Shown here: positions 27,583 to 38,040 of the stretch, one piece after another
Numbering within the stretch: the stretch's first letter is position 1
Layout: every line of letters starts with the position of its first letter
Origin: Terriglobia bacterium
Lineage (GTDB): Bacteria; Acidobacteriota; Terriglobia; Bryobacterales; Bryobacteraceae
Direction: 5' to 3'
DNA: 64,000 nucleotides
Assembly (NCBI GenBank): GCA_003175985.1
Contig: PSRJ01000372.1
Span: 1 to 64,000, forward strand
The notes under the pieces: model-generated
What the model was told of the DNA's origin: nothing
Seen by the model: only the letters and a program-made list of their open reading frames with translations
Database searches by the model: none
Position numbers and translations under genes: made by a program

Positions 27583-29232
27583 ATGCGCCTGCGCGTTTTT
27601 AAGTTCGCCGCCGCCCTGGCTTTGGGGTTCCCCGCGGCTGCTCTCGCCGACTCCGCGAAGATCTCTCCGGACCTGCAACCCCTCTTGGCAAACCCTCTGA
27701 ACCAGATCGACGTGATCGTCCAGTTCAATTCCCCGCCGCCTGCCTGCCCTGGCGGATTACTGGGGGCTCTGATTTGCGATCTCAGGGGTGTCGTGCACAC
27801 CGTATTTTCGCTGCTGTACGTGGTCTCCGCCAGCATGACGCCCGCGGATATCCTGGCGACGTCCCAACAGTCCAACGTGACCTATATTTCGCCGAACCGA
27901 ACCATAGCCGCCACTTTGGACTATTCGGCATCTGCCGCGAACGCACCGTCGGGGTGGAACGTGGGGCTGGACGGTACCGGCATCGGAGTGGCGGTGATCG
28001 ACAGCGGAATCTATCCGCACCCCGATTTGCGTGCGCCCGGTTCCACGCAATCGCGGATTGTCTACCGGCAGAACTTCACGACCGGCGTATCGTATGACGA
28101 TTTCGGTCACGGCACTCACGTGGCCGGAATCATCGCGGGGAACGGCAAATCGTCCAATCTTCCGGGATCGCCCCACGTACTGCGCGGAGTCGCCCCCAAT
28201 GCCAGGCTGGTCGATTTGCGGGTGCTCGATGCCAAGGGAGCCAGCAACGACGCGACGGTGATTGCGGCGATTCAGAAAGCCATCGACCTGCAAAGAATCT
28301 ACAACATCCGTGTGATCAACCTGTCATTAGGCAGGCCTATCTACGAGGGCTGTGCCCACGATCCGTTGTGCTTGGCCGTTGAGATGGCCTGGAAGCATGG
28401 GATTGTGGTAGTGTCGGCCGCCGGCAACCTGGGCCGCAACGGATACGCCACCATCGTCTCGCCAGCGGACAACCCGCGTGTGATCACCGTCGGCGCCATG
28501 AAGACCATGGGAACTTATCCGCGGAGCGACGATCAGATCGCCAGTTACAGCTCCAAGGGACCGGCGTACCCGGATCTGACGGTGAAGCCCGATCTGGTCG
28601 CTCCCGGCAACCTGGTGGTTTCCTTACTCGCGCCCGGAAGCACCCTGGCGCAGGAACTCCCTGCCAACTTGATCGGGCCGGGTTATCACGGAGGCAACGC
28701 GAGCGATGCTCCGCAGTATCTGCGCCTCAGTGGCACCAGTATGGCTACTCCGGCAGTCTCCGGAGCGGTCGCGCTGATGCTGCAAAAGGATCCGGCGTTG
28801 AGCCCGGATGCGGTAAAGGCCCGGCTGATGAAGACTGCGGGCAAAACACTGGCGTTGTATAGCACGGCCACCGACCCCGCCACCGGCCAGACTTATACCA
28901 GCACCGCCGATATCTTCACGGTAGGGGCCGGTTATCTCGACATCGCCGCCGCACTATCGAACTACGACGTGGCGATCCGCAGTGCCGCGTCTCCGGCGGC
29001 ACAGTACAACCCCGTAACGCAGCAGGCGCAACTGGTTCTGACTCCCGCGATGACCTGGAATTCCGGTGTGCCTTGGTCACTGGCCACGGTATGGGGAAAC
29101 ACGGCCCTGCTCAACTCGGGCGCCACCATCTGGAATGCCAGTGACATTTGGGCAACGAATGTGGTCTGGGGGACCAACGTAGTTTGGGGAACCAATGTGG
29201 TTTGGGGTACGAGTGGAGAAGGGGAACCATAG
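27583..29232 (+). CDS. S8 family (subtilisin-like) serine peptidase
   Basis: VIDSGIYPHPDL, HGTHVAGIIAGNG, GTSMATPAVSGAVALML. Confidence 0.93.
   Translation: MRLRVFKFAAALALGFPAAALADSAKISPDLQPLLANPLNQIDVIVQFNSPPPACPGGLLGALICDLRGVVHTVFSLLYVVSASMTPADILATSQQSNVTYISPNRTIAATLDYSASAANAPSGWNVGLDGTGIGVAVIDSGIYPHPDLRAPGSTQSRIVYRQNFTTGVSYDDFGHGTHVAGIIAGNGKSSNLPGSPHVLRGVAPNARLVDLRVLDAKGASNDATVIAAIQKAIDLQRIYNIRVINLSLGRPIYEGCAHDPLCLAVEMAWKHGIVVVSAAGNLGRNGYATIVSPADNPRVITVGAMKTMGTYPRSDDQIASYSSKGPAYPDLTVKPDLVAPGNLVVSLLAPGSTLAQELPANLIGPGYHGGNASDAPQYLRLSGTSMATPAVSGAVALMLQKDPALSPDAVKARLMKTAGKTLALYSTATDPATGQTYTSTADIFTVGAGYLDIAAALSNYDVAIRSAASPAAQYNPVTQQAQLVLTPAMTWNSGVPWSLATVWGNTALLNSGATIWNASDIWATNVVWGTNVVWGTNVVWGTSGEGEP
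29158..29211 (+). repeat. three 18-bp tandem repeats encoding NVVWGT at the S8 peptidase C-terminus
   Basis: aatgtggtctgggggacc/aacgtagtttggggaacc/aatgtggtttggggtacg. Confidence 0.9.
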
Positions 29233-29265
29233 AGCCGATAAGAGAACCGGAGGACTCATGACCGT

Positions 29266-31140
29266 ATGGAAGTTGGTCCGAGGACACGGCTGCATACTCT
29301 CGCGGTAGACGTCTATCTTGCCGTCTACCTGGCGGCCGGCGCAGCCATACTCGGGGGCGCCATCCTACAGTGGAATTGCCCCGATTACCTAAGGTTTCTC
29401 TCGTATCTGGCTAGCGCAGTCGTCGCCTCGGCGCTGAAGGTCCGTTTTCCGGGAGTGCCGGGGACAGTTTCTGTAGGGTTTCTGTTTGTCTTCATCGGGC
29501 TAGTGGATTTGAGCCCGCACGAGGCGATCGTCCTGGGAACCGTTCCCGCTATCGTGCAGTGCCTCTGGCACACCCAAAAACGCCCCAGACTGATTCAGGT
29601 CAGCTTCAGCATCGCGGTGATCGCCACTGCGGTGTTCGTTTCCGGCGAAGTTTTCGCAACGGCTCGGCGGCTGGCGCCGGAACCGGTTGCCTTGGGCCTC
29701 CTCGCCATCAGCTACTTTGTCGTCAACACTTACTCGATCGCGGGAATCATCGCCTTGACTGAACCGGTGTCTCTGGCCAGCACGCTCAAGTCTGAGGCCT
29801 GGATTTTGCCGTATTACTGCGGAGGGGTTTCGGCCGCTTGGTTGATTGGAACCATGCCCACGGCCATTCATTGGGAGCTGCCGATTATCTCTTTGCCTTT
29901 GGTGTATCTGGTGCACCGCTCCTATGGGATGCATACCGCCCAACTGGAACGGGAGAAAGAGCATGTCGAAGAGATCAGCGAAGTCCATTTGCAGACGATC
30001 GAGGCGCTGGCGCTGGCCATCGACGCCAAAGATCACGCCACCCACGACCATTTACAGCGTGTGCAGTTCTATGCCGTAGAACTGGGCAAGGAATTGGGCT
30101 TGAACGCTCTGCAACTGGATGCTTTGCGCGCGGCTTCCGTGCTGCACGATATTGGCAAACTGGCGGTCCCGGAGCAGATCTTGTGCAAGCCGGGAAAACT
30201 GACACCGGCCGAATTCGAGAAGATTAAGATTCATCCCGTAGTTGGCGCCGAGATCCTGGGGCGAGTCCGCTTTCCATATCCCGTAGTCCCCATCGTGCGC
30301 GCGCATCACGAAAAGTGGGACGGCAGCGGATATCCGGAAGGGCTCAAAGGTGAAGAGATTCCCGTTGGAGCGCGGATCCTGGCCGCCGCCGACTGCCTGG
30401 ATGCGCTTGCTTCCGACCGGCAATACCGGCCTGCCCTACCGCTGGACGAGGCAATGGCGAAAATCGCTGCGGAATCCGGCACAAGTTTCGATCCCGCGGT
30501 GGTCCGGGTGATGCAGCAGCGGTACCGTGAATGGGAGCATGGCGCGCAACAGCAGCCTGCACGCGAGCGCCCCGGAGTCTCTACGGAGATCCGCATTACC
30601 CGCGGGGCCGCGCCGGCCGCTGGCTACTCTGCCGAGTCCCAGAGGCCTCCTGCCAACCCTGTGCCCGCACGCGTGCCCGCGCACTCTCTCGCTGTCAGGG
30701 ATGTCAGCGAGCTTGCTGGCCGCCTGCAATCCGCTGTCCCCTGCGATGCGATCGCCTTTTTCGAAAATGAAGGTGCCGTTTTGTGCTCGCAATTCGCCAG
30801 CGGTCCGGACGCTTCGGCGCTCCAGGAGTTACGCGTGCCATGGGGTGAAGGCCTGGTGGGCTGGGTAGCCCAGCGCAACACTCCCATTGTCAACGGCAAT
30901 CCGCGCGTCGAACCAGGCTATGGCGCAAAACCGGATGCCGCCGATGACTTGCAATCGGCGCTCGCTGTCCCTCTGGCGGGAGACAATGGGATGCGCGGCG
31001 TCTGGGCGCTATACCGCCGCCATCCGGATGCCTTCAGCTCGGCCGATCTGTTTGCTCTGGCGCTGCAGCTTCACGAGCCCGGGCGTGTGGCCGCTCCCGA
31101 TCCCTACTGCCAGGCCGGCAGCGCGTACCGCAGCGCATGA
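29266..31140 (+). CDS. membrane HD-GYP domain protein with C-terminal GAF domain
   Basis: ASVLHDIGKLAVPEQIL, HHEKWDGSGYPEGLKGEEIP; multi-TM N-terminus; GAF-like WGEGLVGWVAQRNTPIVNGNPRVEPGY. Confidence 0.9.
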   Translation: MEVGPRTRLHTLAVDVYLAVYLAAGAAILGGAILQWNCPDYLRFLSYLASAVVASALKVRFPGVPGTVSVGFLFVFIGLVDLSPHEAIVLGTVPAIVQCLWHTQKRPRLIQVSFSIAVIATAVFVSGEVFATARRLAPEPVALGLLAISYFVVNTYSIAGIIALTEPVSLASTLKSEAWILPYYCGGVSAAWLIGTMPTAIHWELPIISLPLVYLVHRSYGMHTAQLEREKEHVEEISEVHLQTIEALALAIDAKDHATHDHLQRVQFYAVELGKELGLNALQLDALRAASVLHDIGKLAVPEQILCKPGKLTPAEFEKIKIHPVVGAEILGRVRFPYPVVPIVRAHHEKWDGSGYPEGLKGEEIPVGARILAAADCLDALASDRQYRPALPLDEAMAKIAAESGTSFDPAVVRVMQQRYREWEHGAQQQPARERPGVSTEIRITRGAAPAAGYSAESQRPPANPVPARVPAHSLAVRDVSELAGRLQSAVPCDAIAFFENEGAVLCSQFASGPDASALQELRVPWGEGLVGWVAQRNTPIVNGNPRVEPGYGAKPDAADDLQSALAVPLAGDNGMRGVWALYRRHPDAFSSADLFALALQLHEPGRVAAPDPYCQAGSAYRSA

Positions 31141-33452
31141 ATCTGCTGCGGGGAACCGGCAAAGATGGGGTTCGGAAAACGGCGATAGCGCAGCAGCTCG
31201 GACATGATAAAGGTGGCGTTGTTTTGCACCATGGCGAAGCCTGCCAGGTATTGCAGCCGCAGATCGCGGTCGTGGTTGATCTGGGCGCGGGCGAGCCAGC
31301 CCTGGAGGTCGGGGCCATATCCGGCGTACGTTGAAAGCAGCGAGACGGCAGAGCCTAGCCCCACGTCGTTGAGCGATTCCCGCACCCGGACATAATCCGG
31401 CCGGTCCAGGCGCTGCTGGAGCGCCTCCACATCGACATGCGGCGGACCATTCTGTCCGACCAGCATCACATCGTACCCCTCACCGTTGATGTCGTTATTC
31501 CAGATGGTGGCGTTGGGAAACACGGAAAGGAAAGTCGCAATCTCGCTCTGCACGGTGGCCAGGTCGCTCTGGTAAAGCGGCACCCATTGCGAGACGACGC
31601 CACCGGGATTCAAGTGGCTCTTCACCATCTCGAAATACTCTTTGGAATACAGTGTGGCGGCGCCCTTCACCCAGGGATGGATCGGGTCGGAGGTAATGAT
31701 GTCGAAGCGCTCGGGCGTTGTGAGCACGTAATGACGCGCATCATCGAAAACGATCTCCGTCCGGCGGTCGCGAACCACGTTGTGGTTCTCCTTGGCGAAG
31801 AAGCGGCCGCTGGCGCGCGGCACCAGCGGCTCCAGTTCGCAGATCAGGATGCGCTCGACTTCGGGGTGCGACACGAACGTCCCCGCCGTAACGCCGGCGC
31901 CGCAACCCACCACCAGCACAGAGCGTGGGCGGGCGTGAAGCATGGCCGGGATATGGCCCAGCATGCGCTGCAAACGCATGTCCTGCGGCAGGCCGGATGC
32001 TTCGATCTTGCCGCTGATGTGGAAGAAGCGCGTGCCCTCGGGGCTCTCGCTGATGGCGATCGAGGCGTTGCGTCCTTCGCCCACGTAAAGCGGGCGGCCA
32101 TCTTTATACGAGATGGTCAGCTCCCGTCCGTAGGCGAATACTTCCCATGGAACGCCAGGCAGGCGCCAAATGAGAAGTCCGGCTAGCACGACCGTTGCCA
32201 GGACCGGGATGGCGCGGCGTGATTGCGAGGCGGCGAGCAAGCCCGCTGCGGCACAGAGGCCCACCAGAATGCGCTCGCTGTTTTGTGTTCCCACCAACGG
32301 AATCAGGACCATGCTGAAGCCGATAGCGCCGATGATGGCTCCGCCCGTGTTGGCCGCATAAACCGTGCCGGCCAGCCGTCCCGGGTCCTCGCCTGGCCGC
32401 GAAGCCGCTGCGAGCGCCAACGGAAAACTGGCGCCCCACAGGCAGGCCGCGGGCAAAACGGAATACACACAGCGAATCAAATCGTCGCGAAAAGTGAGCC
32501 AGGCGTTCGATGAGCTCTGAATGGGTAGATAAGGAAGCCTTTTGGCTAACAGGAAAGCTGCGATGGTCACCGCGGCAGCCAGCAGCACCTGGCAAACACC
32601 CAACGCCGCGCGTGCGGAAAAGCGGGTGCGCGCAAGCCACGCCCCAGCGCCACTTCCGATTCCCAAGCCGGCCAAAAAGACGGCCAGAATGATCGAGAAG
32701 GCATAGACCGTGGCGCCCAGCGTCAGCGACAGCAGACGGGTCCAGATCACTTCGGCGCCCAGCGCACACAGTCCCGAAAGCGCGACCACCGCATACACGA
32801 GGCGCGTACCGCCGGAGGCGGCTTCTACTTGTTCAGGCGTTTTCGGCGCGGGCGCCCAGCGCGCGGTTACCAACGAGACTGCGGCCACGGCCAGGTTGAG
32901 GCCTGCCGCTGCGTAACTGGCCACGTAGAGGTCGTGAGTCCGCAGCAGGTAAAACCCGGCTAACACGCATCCGCCTACTGCCCCGGCAGTGTTGGCCCCG
33001 TACAGGAAGCCGAGCCGTGAAACCCCTTGAGGCGTGGTCTCCCATTGCCGTGCTAACGCGGGCAACGAAGCCCCCATCAACAACGTCGGGGGCAGCAGAC
33101 ACAACGCAGACAGTAGCGCACGCATCAGGATGCCGGCCAATCCATGCCCGCCATACGCGGCGTAGATGCGATCGAGCCACGGCATCCCGAACAATACCGC
33201 CATCCCGCACAGGGCAATCGCGGCCTCGATCACCGCATAAACGCGAAGCGGGCGGTGCCCCTGGAGCCGCATTCGGGAATAACCGAGGCTGCCCAGGAAC
33301 ATCCCGCCCATATAGGTCGCCAGCAGCGTGCCAAGCGAAATGGCCGACGACCCGATTACCAGTTCCAGCAATTGGAACCAGACGATTTCATAAATCAGCG
33401 CGGCACAACCGCTCGCCGCAAACAACACCAGGAGAAGGGGAAAAAGACCCAT
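31104..33452 (-). CDS. fused MFS-like membrane / spermidine synthase-like protein
   Basis: Multi-TM N-terminal half; SVLVVGCGAGVTAGTFVSHPEVERILICELEPLV...DIITSDPIHPWVKGAATLYSKEYFEMVKSHLNPGGVVSQWVPLYQ. Confidence 0.88.
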   Translation of the reverse strand: MGLFPLLLVLFAASGCAALIYEIVWFQLLELVIGSSAISLGTLLATYMGGMFLGSLGYSRMRLQGHRPLRVYAVIEAAIALCGMAVLFGMPWLDRIYAAYGGHGLAGILMRALLSALCLLPPTLLMGASLPALARQWETTPQGVSRLGFLYGANTAGAVGGCVLAGFYLLRTHDLYVASYAAAGLNLAVAAVSLVTARWAPAPKTPEQVEAASGGTRLVYAVVALSGLCALGAEVIWTRLLSLTLGATVYAFSIILAVFLAGLGIGSGAGAWLARTRFSARAALGVCQVLLAAAVTIAAFLLAKRLPYLPIQSSSNAWLTFRDDLIRCVYSVLPAACLWGASFPLALAAASRPGEDPGRLAGTVYAANTGGAIIGAIGFSMVLIPLVGTQNSERILVGLCAAAGLLAASQSRRAIPVLATVVLAGLLIWRLPGVPWEVFAYGRELTISYKDGRPLYVGEGRNASIAISESPEGTRFFHISGKIEASGLPQDMRLQRMLGHIPAMLHARPRSVLVVGCGAGVTAGTFVSHPEVERILICELEPLVPRASGRFFAKENHNVVRDRRTEIVFDDARHYVLTTPERFDIITSDPIHPWVKGAATLYSKEYFEMVKSHLNPGGVVSQWVPLYQSDLATVQSEIATFLSVFPNATIWNNDINGEGYDVMLVGQNGPPHVDVEALQQRLDRPDYVRVRESLNDVGLGSAVSLLSTYAGYGPDLQGWLARAQINHDRDLRLQYLAGFAMVQNNATFIMSELLRYRRFPNPIFAGSPQQIHALRYALPAWQ

Positions 33453-33494
33453 GCAACCCTGGCATCATACCGTAGTCGCCGCGGAACCCGCCGG

Positions 33495-34616
33495 TTACGG
33501 GTTCCACTGCCACACATCCAGTTGCATCTGATTCGCGGTGTTCCCGCTAGCGCTGATCACCTGGTTCGGGCTCAACGTCATGGCCGAGTACGGATACCAA
33601 TAGCTGGGGTTTGTCGCAACCGCGTTGTCGGTATACCAACCGTTGACTGCCCCATACCAGACATCCGCGCGAATACCGGGTTCCGTACTGCCGAGCGTGA
33701 AAACTCCGTTGCCCACTTGCGCGGCCACAGTGTTGCCGGCGGGATCGCTGTTGCTGTACGCCAATTCGGTCATGACGCCGGTCCACGCCGAAAGGTTCCA
33801 TTGCGTCACGATCGTTCCACCATTGGCAGAGGTCACCGTGAAGTTGCCGTTCCCCAGAATTGGCGTAAGGGCGATGTACGCGTTGGACATCGGGGTCCCC
33901 AGGCTCGCATCGGAACTGTGTGTGAAATTGCCGTTGGAATCTACGATCCACGAAGACAGAAAAAGACCGCCGAAGCCGCTAAACCCGGTTACGAGATACC
34001 CATAACCATTCGAGGTCAGGGCCACATATCCCAACACGGCCGGGAATTGCGTGTGTCCCTGCAGCGTGACAAACCCGGAGGAGTCCACTGTCCAGGCAGC
34101 CAGATCGGCAAAAACGCCATACGCATTTTGAATCTCCACGAGAGTCACTACTCGCGATGAGTCCAGAGTGTTAATGGCCAGGAATTGCACAATCGACCCT
34201 CCGTAGTCGATAAACATGCCCTTCTGAGAAACGTTGCCGCTCCCATCCACGGCCCAGCAGGTCATACGCATGGTGCCGATCGGATCGACACTGGCGGTGA
34301 CAACACGATTGCCGGAGATGCGCGCCACCGCGGATTTCCGGTCAAAGTCGCCCATGACAGAGGGGCCGGGCATGGTTCCCATGCGGTCGATTCTTCCGGC
34401 AGCAGGGTTGTTTTTCCAGGCCGTGACTTCCAGGCGGCCGGAGATATCGCTCGCTGTAACAAACCAGTTCAGTGTGGAAAGGGGTGCAAGGGCTGTGAGC
34501 CCATCGGTTGAGGTCGTGCTGTAGAGGCGGTGAATACTCGAAGCCGCGCCGGTTACGGCAGAAGTGGTAATCAGGACCGCAATGGCAAGCGGCCGGGTCG
34601 TCTTGTTGATTTGCAT
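33495..34616 (-). CDS. secreted hypothetical protein, repeat-rich (propeller-like)
   Basis: Signal peptide MQINKTTRPLAIAVLITTSAVTGAAS; repeated DSSGxVxxxG patterns. Confidence 0.65.
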   Translation of the reverse strand: MQINKTTRPLAIAVLITTSAVTGAASSIHRLYSTTSTDGLTALAPLSTLNWFVTASDISGRLEVTAWKNNPAAGRIDRMGTMPGPSVMGDFDRKSAVARISGNRVVTASVDPIGTMRMTCWAVDGSGNVSQKGMFIDYGGSIVQFLAINTLDSSRVVTLVEIQNAYGVFADLAAWTVDSSGFVTLQGHTQFPAVLGYVALTSNGYGYLVTGFSGFGGLFLSSWIVDSNGNFTHSSDASLGTPMSNAYIALTPILGNGNFTVTSANGGTIVTQWNLSAWTGVMTELAYSNSDPAGNTVAAQVGNGVFTLGSTEPGIRADVWYGAVNGWYTDNAVATNPSYWYPYSAMTLSPNQVISASGNTANQMQLDVWQWNP

Positions 34617-34710
34617 TTGATTGTTCTCGCTTTCTTTTTTCGGTCGCGGCCACTTGCCGCTCTATCTGGAAAGGCGAAAACCGGGGCGAAAGTTTTTTGA
34701 GGCGGATTGT

Positions 34711-37700
34711 TTAGAAGATGAGTTTCAGGCCGAACTGGATCTGCCGGGGCGTCGTGGCGAGCGTGGTGATCAGGCCGGCCGAGGGGCTGACCGCTGTTCC
34801 CGAGAAGACGGTGGCGTTCGGCGTTCCCAGGTTGGTGCGGTTTAGCAGATTGAAAAGCTCCGCGCGGAATTGCAGGTTCACGCGCTCGGCCAGGGCGGTG
34901 TTTTTGAAGATCGAAAGGTCCACATCCGCCAAGCCGGGGCCAGTGAAAACGCCGCGGCCGAGGGTTCCCCAGGTCCCGGCGGCGGCGAGGAGAAACGCAT
35001 CGGGGTTGAACCACTGCGTCTGCTTCCCCAACACTATCGGTCCGGTGAACGATGGATTCAGCGAGGGCCGGTCCGGGTTGCGCGTGTTGCCATCGCCCGA
35101 GCGGTTGGAACCCGCCAGCGGTGTGAACGGGAAACCGGTCAGCAGAGTCGTGATCGCATTCACTTGCCATCCGGAAATGAGCTTTCCGCTCCATCCATTG
35201 ACGCCCGCCAGCCAGGGCTGGCCCTGACCGACGGGCAGCTCATAAGTGATCGACGTGCTCGCCTGGCTCGTCACGTTCAAGGCCGAGGGGCCCCAGTCTC
35301 GCCGCAGATCGTTTCGGTCCATGACCATCTGTGCCTGGTTCTGCGCTTGGGCGCCGGTGAGCCCCGAGTTGAAATCCAGACTCTTCGACCAGGTGTACGC
35401 CGCTCGCAATTGCAGCCCTTTGCTTAGCCGGCGTGTGAGGTCGATCTGCAACGCGTTGTAGCTGCTGTTGCCCTCCGTGAACCAGAAGAACCCCGCGGAG
35501 ACGTACGGATTGGGCCGGCTCGCGGCGACTGGGACGTATCGCGTTCCCTGCGGCACAGTAGGTCGCGCCGCTCCCGTTCCGCCGGCGGTACAGCCGGCCG
35601 GCGCGGCACACGTTTGTCCTGGAACTGTATTGGGGTCGATGTTCAGAAGCCCGTGATAGCCGTGCGACCCTACATACGACAACCGCAGAGCCATGTTGGA
35701 GCTGAGCTGCTGTTGCACTGTGAGGTTCCACTCCGGCACGGCCAGCGTCTTCGCATCGGCTTCCACTCCTTGCGGCGCGTACATCGTGCAGGGAGCGGGA
35801 ACTCCCGGCCCACAAGAGGCTGGCACCGGCACATTCGGAGTAATCGGCAGGATTGACGGCAGTGAGCCGGCGAAAGCGGCCGATCCGTTATAGGGCGGCA
35901 ATGCACTCAGCAGAAAACTGAGAGCGTCGATGAGCGAATAGTAAATTCCGAATCCCGCGCGAATGGCGGTTTTGCCGTTTCCGAAAACGTCCCACGCCAG
36001 ACCGGCGCGCGGGGCAAGCAGGTGAGTCGCTTCGTTCCTGGTAAACGCCGAGCCTCCGGTCCGCGGCGCCGTCAACAACACTCCCGATGCGTCAGTGACG
36101 TAGTTCGCCGCTCTGCCGGAGCGCTCGTTCCAGCCGGTCGTGAACTCGTCGCGCAGGCCCAACTGCAAAGTAAGATTACGCCGCAACCGGATGGCATCCT
36201 GGAGATACCAGGCCCCGAACAGGCTTCTCCAACCGAGCTCGTTATGATTAGGCACTACCTGAAAGTTGGTCAGCGTGCCTTGCAGGAAGGTCGTGAACGT
36301 ATTGAAAGTGGCCATTCCCAAGCGCCGGGACGCTATGTCTTCGTTGTCCTGAACACGCTGGAACCAGGCGCCGCCGCTGATCTGATGCATTCCCTTCACC
36401 ACGTAGAGCCCGTCGGTAAAGGTGAACAGGTTGCGCCGGTTCCATACGCCGGCGTTGATGTTTCCGCCCGCGGAGGTGATCGCGCCCGCCACCGCCCCGC
36501 CGCCGATTGTGATGCTGCCCGGCTGTCCTCCAGCGACAAAAGACAATTCCGGCGGGAAATTCGCGAACGTCGCGGAGTCGTAATTGAAGCCCGCGCGTGA
36601 GAAGCCGGCACGAAACGTATTGAGGACCGTAGGCGAAACCACATGCGTTTCTTCCACGCTGGCTACCTGGGCGCTCAGGCGAAGCGCCGAGGCAAACAGC
36701 GGATCGGCCAGCGGAATCACGCTATCGCCGCTGTCGATGGTATACGCCAGCGAGAGCCGGTCTTGCGCACGCGGATTGAAATCGGCGCGCGCCGTCCCGA
36801 AGTTTTCGCTGATGCGGTTCTTGGGATTGTAGTAGGCCAGTTTGGTCCCGGAAGGCAGCCCGTTCACGAGAAGTTCCGGCCCGTTGGGCTGCGGCCATAA
36901 GGCTGTGAAGGGCAGCATGGCCCGGTTCAAATTTGCAACCTGCGTGTAAACGCCCGCGGGGTTCGGCAGTAGTCCCTGGCGCGCCTGTTCGTCAGGCACA
37001 ACGCTGACGTTACTGACGGCCAGCGATTGGCGAAACGCTTCGAAGTTGCCGAACAGGAAAACGCGGTCTTTCCGGAGCGGTCCGCCGAGGGCCCCGCCGA
37101 ACTGATTTCGCCGGAATGGAGGGACGGTCCCCTGGTCGAAAATCCCTGGCTCATCCAGCGCACTGTTGCGTAGGAATTCGAAAATGGATCCGTGAAGAGT
37201 ATTAGAGCCGGACTGCGTGACTACCACCACTTGGCCGCCTGCGCGCTTCCCGTATTCGGCCGTGTAGGTGTCGGTAAGCAGATTGAATTCGCGAACCGCG
37301 TCGATCCCCAGCAGGTACCCGCTGACGCCGCCCGGTGTCACCGCAAGCTGGCTCGTGCCCGTGTATTCAATACCGTTTATCAGGAACAGGTTGTCCCCTG
37401 GCCGCCGCCCGGATACCGAAAAGGAATTCCCGTCGCTGGTGGTGGTGTTGGCGCTTTTCATCGAGCTGTAATTGATGGCGCCCGGATTCAACGTGATGAG
37501 ATTGTCGAAGCTGCGGCCGTTGAGCGGCAGTTCCTTCACGCTCCGTTCGCCGACCATCCCGGAAACCGACGATGGAGTGGTGTTGACTACGGGAGCTTCA
37601 CCCAAGACCGTCACGGCTTGAGGAATCTCACCGACTTCAAGGACCAGGTGAATAACCGCTTCCTGGCCGACCGTCAGATCGACACCCGTCCGGACCGCTG

Positions 37701-38019
37701 TCTTAAAGCCGGGTCTTTCGGCTCTGACCTCCTGCTGACCGAGGGCCAGCGCGAGAAAGCGAAAGTCACCCGCCGTGTCCGTTGTCACCGTCCGAAGCGC
37801 GCCCGTTTCCACGTTCTTCACGGTGACGACGGCGCCGCTCACCGCTGCTCCCGTGGCGTCTTTCACATCCCCCGAAATCGCGCCCGTGACCTGAGCTTGC
37901 ACCGGCCGCACGGCGGCCACGCATAGCAGAAGAGCCAGCGCAATCGATGAACTGCGTATCGACACGGATGAGGTACATCTTACAACGTTGAACCGCCGGA
38001 GGGAGAGTGGGGCAGCCAT
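34711..38019 (-). CDS. Oar-like TonB-dependent receptor with carboxypeptidase regulatory-like domain
   Basis: GAISGDVKDATGAAVSGAVVTVKNVETGALRTVTTDTAGDFRF...; plug NGRSFDNLITLNPG; start codon uncertain (GTG at V19 possible). Confidence 0.88.
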   Translation of the reverse strand: MAAPLSLRRFNVVRCTSSVSIRSSSIALALLLCVAAVRPVQAQVTGAISGDVKDATGAAVSGAVVTVKNVETGALRTVTTDTAGDFRFLALALGQQEVRAERPGFKTAVRTGVDLTVGQEAVIHLVLEVGEIPQAVTVLGEAPVVNTTPSSVSGMVGERSVKELPLNGRSFDNLITLNPGAINYSSMKSANTTTSDGNSFSVSGRRPGDNLFLINGIEYTGTSQLAVTPGGVSGYLLGIDAVREFNLLTDTYTAEYGKRAGGQVVVVTQSGSNTLHGSIFEFLRNSALDEPGIFDQGTVPPFRRNQFGGALGGPLRKDRVFLFGNFEAFRQSLAVSNVSVVPDEQARQGLLPNPAGVYTQVANLNRAMLPFTALWPQPNGPELLVNGLPSGTKLAYYNPKNRISENFGTARADFNPRAQDRLSLAYTIDSGDSVIPLADPLFASALRLSAQVASVEETHVVSPTVLNTFRAGFSRAGFNYDSATFANFPPELSFVAGGQPGSITIGGGAVAGAITSAGGNINAGVWNRRNLFTFTDGLYVVKGMHQISGGAWFQRVQDNEDIASRRLGMATFNTFTTFLQGTLTNFQVVPNHNELGWRSLFGAWYLQDAIRLRRNLTLQLGLRDEFTTGWNERSGRAANYVTDASGVLLTAPRTGGSAFTRNEATHLLAPRAGLAWDVFGNGKTAIRAGFGIYYSLIDALSFLLSALPPYNGSAAFAGSLPSILPITPNVPVPASCGPGVPAPCTMYAPQGVEADAKTLAVPEWNLTVQQQLSSNMALRLSYVGSHGYHGLLNIDPNTVPGQTCAAPAGCTAGGTGAARPTVPQGTRYVPVAASRPNPYVSAGFFWFTEGNSSYNALQIDLTRRLSKGLQLRAAYTWSKSLDFNSGLTGAQAQNQAQMVMDRNDLRRDWGPSALNVTSQASTSITYELPVGQGQPWLAGVNGWSGKLISGWQVNAITTLLTGFPFTPLAGSNRSGDGNTRNPDRPSLNPSFTGPIVLGKQTQWFNPDAFLLAAAGTWGTLGRGVFTGPGLADVDLSIFKNTALAERVNLQFRAELFNLLNRTNLGTPNATVFSGTAVSPSAGLITTLATTPRQIQFGLKLIF

Positions 38020-38040
38020 TACCGCTGCCCCACACCGGCT

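Noticed and set aside
38007-38033. 10-bp hairpin GTGGGGCAGC-GGTAATG-GCTGCCCCAC whose loop holds the annotated ATG of the Oar-like receptor (start-codon sequestration)
   Set aside because: The true start may be a GTG 18 codons downstream, and the hairpin could simply be a T-less terminator for the upstream gene. Too uncertain to claim regulation.
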